DNA from: Zeus faber | Lineage: Eukaryota; Chordata; Actinopteri; Zeiformes; Zeidae | Direction of reading: 5' to 3' | NCBI GenBank assembly: GCA_960531495.1 | Contig: OY482854.1 | Span: 11,788,121-11,852,120 of the forward strand | Length of the DNA stretch: 64,000 bases | In this document: positions 59,990 through 64,000 of the stretch, in pieces | How positions within the stretch are numbered: the first letter of the stretch is position 1 | Layout of the letters: each line of letters begins with the position of its first letter | Position numbers and translations under genes: made by a program | The notes under the pieces: model-generated | What the model was told of the DNA's origin: nothing | Databases searched by the model: none | The model's input: the letters and a program-made list of their open reading frames with translations, nothing else

Positions 59990-60980
59990 TTATCTGCATA
60001 TTTCTGTACTGTTCCACAGTTTTACATTGCTTCCATTAAAGACACCAAAAGTGAGCTCCTGACTCTGGGTACTTATCAGGAGAGTGTTTAGCGTGCTGAA
60101 TAGCCACGTATGGCTACACGTGGTGAGGGCAGAAGACAACTGTTTGCTGTTGTACAGAATCTTTATCCACTTCATGAAGTTCAACCCAGATCCAAAACAA
60201 TCTATTCTCATTCACAGGGAGTGATTGACTGTCAAAAGCTTTTTATTAATCTAAGCTGACACAGATTGCTGAAAGGTTTCTGTTCTCTATGTATGCTAAA
60301 GTATTTCTGTGTAGCTGAATTGTCCTTCCCTTAACCATGACCGTATGTATATGTATGTGACAACTAATTTCTTGAACTTGAACCTGTTAGATCCACACCT
60401 ACAATGGACAGCATGTGGATAAGCTGTTTGTAATATCTTAAGTCAGGATTTTGTGTATTTTTTAGTCCACGCACTGCATTGTCAGGGGTCGATAATTGAC
60501 TTGGGTCATTTTTTGTAGAGCAAGGACACCACTCCCTCTCGCATACTCACTCATTTTTCCACATCTATAAATGTCATATGTTTCCAATAAGTGATCCCAA
60601 AATGACATGCAGAACTCTTTTGTGAGTCCATATATGCCTGGTACCATTTTATCCATCCTAGTTTTTAAAGCAGCATTTAGCTCTTCTGTCTTTAAGTTTT
60701 TGTCCTATTCCTGTCTTATTTCCAGCGCTATTTGATGTGAACATATATAATGTATATATTCTATCTGACTCCAAACACCTCTGCTGTAACCGTCTACAAT
60801 GCTAAATGTTCCTAACAGGGATTTGAATCTAAGCACATTACTTCCTTTATCTAGTGAGGTATTGAAGTGAACCTGTGAACCCCTGCCTTTCCTTATTGTC
60901 CCTCGCCGAGCTGTAAAAGGCAGCAGAACACATTCTGTTCTTCTCCAAGAACTCCCGACCTGACCACAGCAGGTACGCAC
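59990..60980 (-). pseudogene. L1/Tx1-like LINE reverse transcriptase fragments
   Basis: The - strand frame at 60462-60656 reads KMVPGIYGLTKEFCMSFWD and VNYRPLTMQCVD, like the palm-entry region of L1-clade RT. The frame at 59990-60211 reads FGSGLNFMKWIKILYNS, a typical next segment. They are in the right order but broken. Confidence 0.55.
60280..60392 (+). repeat. LINE 3' tail fragment
   Basis: GTATGTATATGTATGTGACA followed by a TTGAACTTGAACCTG end is the same kind of L2-like tail as at 62170-62560, here inside the L1-like remnant. Confidence 0.45.
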
Positions 60981-61089
60981 GACCCTACGCTCATAGAGGA
61001 AGAAGAATCTTTATTTGTCACGCGACACACTACACTACAACACACACACACACACACGCTTTGACCTCCCTAGGCTGCGCTTTAACGGG

Positions 61090-61600
61090 GTCACAAACCC
61101 ACTAGTCTACAGCGCTGCCAAGGTTCCCCACGGCGTGCTTGAGAAGGCGTTGCATGTGGAGCACCTCCCTCTCTGCCCGCATCGGAATGGGCTGAGCCCT
61201 AATCCTCTCCTGAGGCACCCCCCACCATTCCACCACTCTGGCACAGAGCCCCTCGAGCCCCCGGAAGAAAGCAGTGAAGCTTCCACTGAACTCATCCTCC
61301 TCAAGGATACTGGAGTTGAACCTCCAGTATCCCGGGTCAAAGAGCAGCGCACCGGACCGGACCCGTCCAAACATCGTCCAGCCTCCTCGCGACCCCCGCG
61401 GAGTAATGCCACGTGGGACCATCCAGCTGTGGGGTGACAGCCCTCCCACTGTCCATCAACCTGTACCCACCCATGAACCCCTTAAACTCCCCGCTACTGT
61501 CAGTCCCCCTCCCCAGATCGACAAAAGTCCTCCCCAATGATCACCTCGGTTGGTGGCCACGTGGGGACCCAGACGGCCACCAACTCCCTCCTTTCCTCAC
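61090..61600 (-). pseudogene. Tx1-like LINE fragment
   Basis: The - strand frame 61102-61449 contains DPGYWRFNSSILEEDEFSG and VVEWWGVPQERIRAQ, which resemble the conserved segment between endonuclease and RT in Tx1/L1 elements of fish (GYWRFN...WW). It is proline- and glycine-rich on the other strand by composition only. Confidence 0.55.
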
Positions 61601-62170
61601 CCCCTGTGCCCCATTAACAATGAAGACTCGCAAAACACTTTAAAAATATATTTTTGTACCAAGTACTTGAAACTCCCTATAATTCCAAAATCAGAAAAAC
61701 TCCATTTAAAAGTGTTGTATTATACGGTATCTTCCAATGCATGTAATATTTTAGGCCCTCTAGCTTGACCCCAAACTGTTTAATCTTTTTTTGTATTTTA
61801 ATTGTTCTGAGAATGACATTACTTTTGGACGGATTTTGGACAGTAGAAAAGACGTCTTTCTGGTGAACAATATACTTATTCTTACAAAACTGTATGTACA
61901 TAAACCTAGAATTATGTAGTGAAACTTCTTCAGTGTCTTTCACAAATAATTTATTTTGCATATGAAAGCCCTTATATTCCGGAAAACTAAATTAGCATCA
62001 CAATTTGTAAGAATAATCAATGATTATGATTTGTACTGTAAGCCCTATCCCCTTTTTTGTGGGGGGGCGTTGCATCTGTTCCTGTTTGTTATGGCGTTGT
62101 GTAACTTTGAAACCTATTGTTTGTATATTTTGAATTTGCCTAGTTATTTTTTTTTTAAGTGAGTGCTGTA
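61601..62170. other. AT-rich intergenic sequence
   Basis: No gene or repeat recognised. Several small open frames have no domain. Confidence 0.3.
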
Positions 62171-62560
62171 GCATACTGTACTGCATACTGTATCACTGCA
62201 CTGAGTTGCTGTTCTACTGTTGTATACTGTATATCTCCATACTCTATTCACATGCACTTTGCTGCACATACAAATAGCCTATCCCATATATGTGACTCTA
62301 TTCCCTTCTATTTTGTACCCCCACTTTGTATTTTTTCAAGTCTTATTTTATTTATATGCGATTAGTTCTATTCACTTAGTTCTATTCACTTACTGCATTA
62401 CGTTTTAGGATTCAGTTTCAGTTAGGTAGAAATGAGGTTTTCTCTTCGGTTTTGTAACTATTGTGCATAATCTCTGGGTACATTGTAAAGACATTTCACT
62501 GCATATATGTATAAAAGTATGTATATGTATGTGACAAATAAAGCTCTTGAATCTTGATGT
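62170..62560 (+). mobile_element. L2-like LINE 3' tail, plus orientation
   Basis: The blocks TATGTGACTCTATTCCCTTC, ACTGCATTACGTTTTAGGAT, TAAAGACATTTCACTGCATA and GTATATGTATGTGACAAATA are the inverse of those at 16335-16650 and 30003-30330. It ends AAAGCTCTTGAATCTTGA, which gives the 3' terminus of this family. Confidence 0.75.
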
Positions 62561-63036
62561 TTATTTAACCTCATTTCGGGTGATGAACGCCTCCGGAAGG
62601 AGCAGTCGTAGTGTGCATTACAAAGGCAGAGGTGGCCTCATCTTGTGGACGCTCAACAAAAGTGCACATATTTCAAAGTTCATTGTCAGTACCAGCCTCC
62701 CTCAACACTCATCTGCCTTTTGGCCACGACGGGGTTAAGTATCTGTTCTTATCAGTTTAATGTGTGAAAAATAATTCAATGACTGTACAATAATGTTGAC
62801 ATATATGCTCACATGTGTGAGGTGGGTTTGTTTGACTTTTGTCACACTCCACTGACTTTTAGTTTTGGTTGAAATGTTTTCATTGCAATAAAGCATCAGC
62901 GTCGTCATAACGCTCCAGACTGTACCCAGCTGATCACTAATGTACACGATGATGAGCAGAATGAATTTGTAGGAAAATGATTTCAAACGACACAGCAATA
63001 CTGAAGAATTAGTGTCCTAAACTAAGTCGCTGTAAT

Positions 63037-63058
63037 TGTGTTTCTTTATTTGACAAGT
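63037..63058 (-). terminator. Possible snRNA 3' box
   Basis: Just beyond the U2 3' end, the - strand reads GTCAAATAAAGAAACA, a loose match to the GTTTN0-3AAARNNAGA box that directs snRNA 3' end formation. The match is weak. Confidence 0.3.
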
Positions 63059-63063
63059 AGAGG

Positions 63064-63251
63064 GGGTGCACCGGTCCTGGAGGTACTGCAATACCAGGTC
63101 GATGCGTGGAGTGGACGGAGCAAGCCCCTGTTCCATCTCCCTGCTCCAAAAATCAATTTAATATATGGTCCCCGGGTAGGGGACGTATCAGATATTAAAC
63201 TGATAAGAACAGATACTACACTTGATCTTAGCCAAAAGGCCGAGAAGCGAT
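63064..63251 (-). ncRNA. U2: U2 spliceosomal snRNA, full length (188 nt)
   Basis: Read on the - strand from 63251 it begins ATCGCTTCTCGGCCTTTTGG and ends GGTGCACCC, the exact span of vertebrate U2. It keeps the branch-point pairing segment GTGTAGTATC, the stem I sequence, the Sm site GATTTTTGG and the 3' stem-loops III/IV. Compared with the human sequence, differences in stem IIb are paired on both sides (CCCCTACCCGGGG instead of a U/A-containing version), so pairing is kept. U2 pairs with the intron branch site and with U6 in the spliceosome. Many vertebrate U2 loci are pseudogenes. The intact length, compensatory changes and a candidate PSE favour a real gene, but expression cannot be shown here. 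Confidence 0.93.
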
Positions 63252-63290
63252 AACGTCAACCTTCTCGGGGGGAGGACGGCATTCCCCGCC

Positions 63291-63306
63291 ATGTCACTCA
63301 GGGTGG
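63291..63306 (-). promoter_or_regulatory. Candidate proximal sequence element (PSE) of U2
   Basis: The - strand reads CCACCCTGAGTGACAT at -40 to -55 from the U2 start. Both the position and the YCACCNTNA-like core fit the vertebrate snRNA PSE bound by SNAPc. There is no TATA box at -30, as expected for a Pol II snRNA gene. Confidence 0.5.
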
Positions 63307-63672
63307 CGGTTTAACACTGAACATTTGGAAAACTTCGAGCCACACCGAGTAAGCACAGGACAAACTAAGCCCTCTAACGTGGCGACGAGGAGCGTGTCAC
63401 AAAACCCGAATATCAAGCAGAAATGTGCTTACAAATGTATATTTGAGTCTCTTTGCAGAACCGGAAGTCGTCATACCGCTCCTGGGACATTTGACACTAA
63501 ATGCCGTAAAACACCCAATTCCGGTGCTAAATCAACTCTTACTCGTTAAAGTGGCGTAACGTATAAACAATCTTCCTGTTGGAGCTGAACGTTTCTATTA
63601 TATTCTTGTTTGCAGGAATAAATACTTTATTACTTTATATTGTCCGCACTTCCGGGTGACGTAGCTCTCCGT

Positions 63673-63680
63673 ATGCAAAT
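63673..63680 (+). promoter_or_regulatory. Octamer motif ATGCAAAT upstream of U2
   Basis: A perfect octamer (OCT1 site), the usual heart of the snRNA distal element. At about -425 it is farther than the typical -200 to -250, so it may be fortuitous or serve another promoter. ETS-like CACTTCCGGG and a CRE-like TGACGTAG lie just before it. Confidence 0.35.
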
Positions 63681-63754
63681 GAGAAGAGAGAACGTGTGTG
63701 TACGCGCATGCGCGCGCCTGTGTGTTTTAAAACTGGACGACATGCTGGATGAAG

Positions 63755-64000
63755 ATGAAAGATTTGTACCCCCACTTTGTATTACCTTTTCAGTCTTTTT
63801 TAGATTTTATTTAATTGTATTTATATTATTCTATTCACCAACTGCATTACGTTTAAGGAATCAGTTAGTTTCAGTTAGTTAGGTAGAAATTAGGTGAGCT
63901 GTTATGTTGTAGTAACTATTGTGAATAATCTCTGGGTGCGTTGCAAAGACATTTCACTGCATATATGTATGAACATATGTATATGTATGTGACAAATCAA
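63755..64000 (+). mobile_element. L2-like LINE 3' tail, cut by the window end
   Basis: It carries the same ordered blocks as 62170-62560 (TTTGTACCCCCACTTTGTAT, CATTACGTTTAAGGA, GTTGCAAAGACATTTCACTG, TGTATATGTATGTGACAAAT). It contains only 3' UTR sequence. Confidence 0.75.

Overview
The window looks like teleost fish nuclear DNA. It has intron-rich genes with GT-AG splice sites, and its repeats are of fish type: L2/CR1-like LINE tails, tRNA-headed SINEs, hAT elements, DIRS-like and Ty3/gypsy retrotransposons, and long GT and TA microsatellites. I cannot name the species. Two protein genes on the + strand and one snRNA gene on the - strand are well supported. Most of the remaining sequence is transposon debris.

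1-300: AT-rich, possibly the 3' end of an upstream gene. 534-28185 (+): a 19-exon gene for a Treacle-like (TCOF1) nucleolar protein of about 1,972 aa by my splice model. Exons 1-2 encode a LisH domain. Exons 7-12 are six tandem copies of one long phase-0 exon rich in Ser/Asp/Glu clusters. Exons 13-19 encode a Lys-rich nuclear tail. The introns carry a nested, double-deleted hAT element, an antisense LINE, a short TIR element, and a hAT-like insertion duplicated together with its host exon. A ZNF143-type promoter element lies at 328-346.

28186-30887: a SINE and two LINE tails in the intergenic gap, the second only about 260 bp upstream of the next start codon. 30888-56842 (+): a 13-exon tmco6 gene (about 502 aa, armadillo-like, with a basic N-terminus resembling an importin-beta-binding segment). 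Intron 5 (13.7 kb) holds an inverted pair of DIRS-like retrotransposon fragments; one arm is split by about 8.6 kb that includes a decayed Ty3/gypsy element with both LTRs. Intron 9 (8.1 kb) holds a TIR element and two LINEs in opposite orientations.

56843-63063: a SINE, a Gmr1-like gypsy fragment with integrase upstream of reverse transcriptase, L1/Tx1-like LINE fragments and LINE tails. 63064-63251 (-): a full-length 188-nt U2 snRNA gene with a candidate PSE. The window ends inside another LINE 3' tail.

Functionally the three genes are independent: Treacle acts in rDNA transcription and the nucleolar damage response, TMCO6 is a poorly characterised armadillo protein, and U2 is a core spliceosome RNA. 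The most notable structure is the in-frame expansion of the Treacle repeat exon, with preserved evidence of its duplication order.
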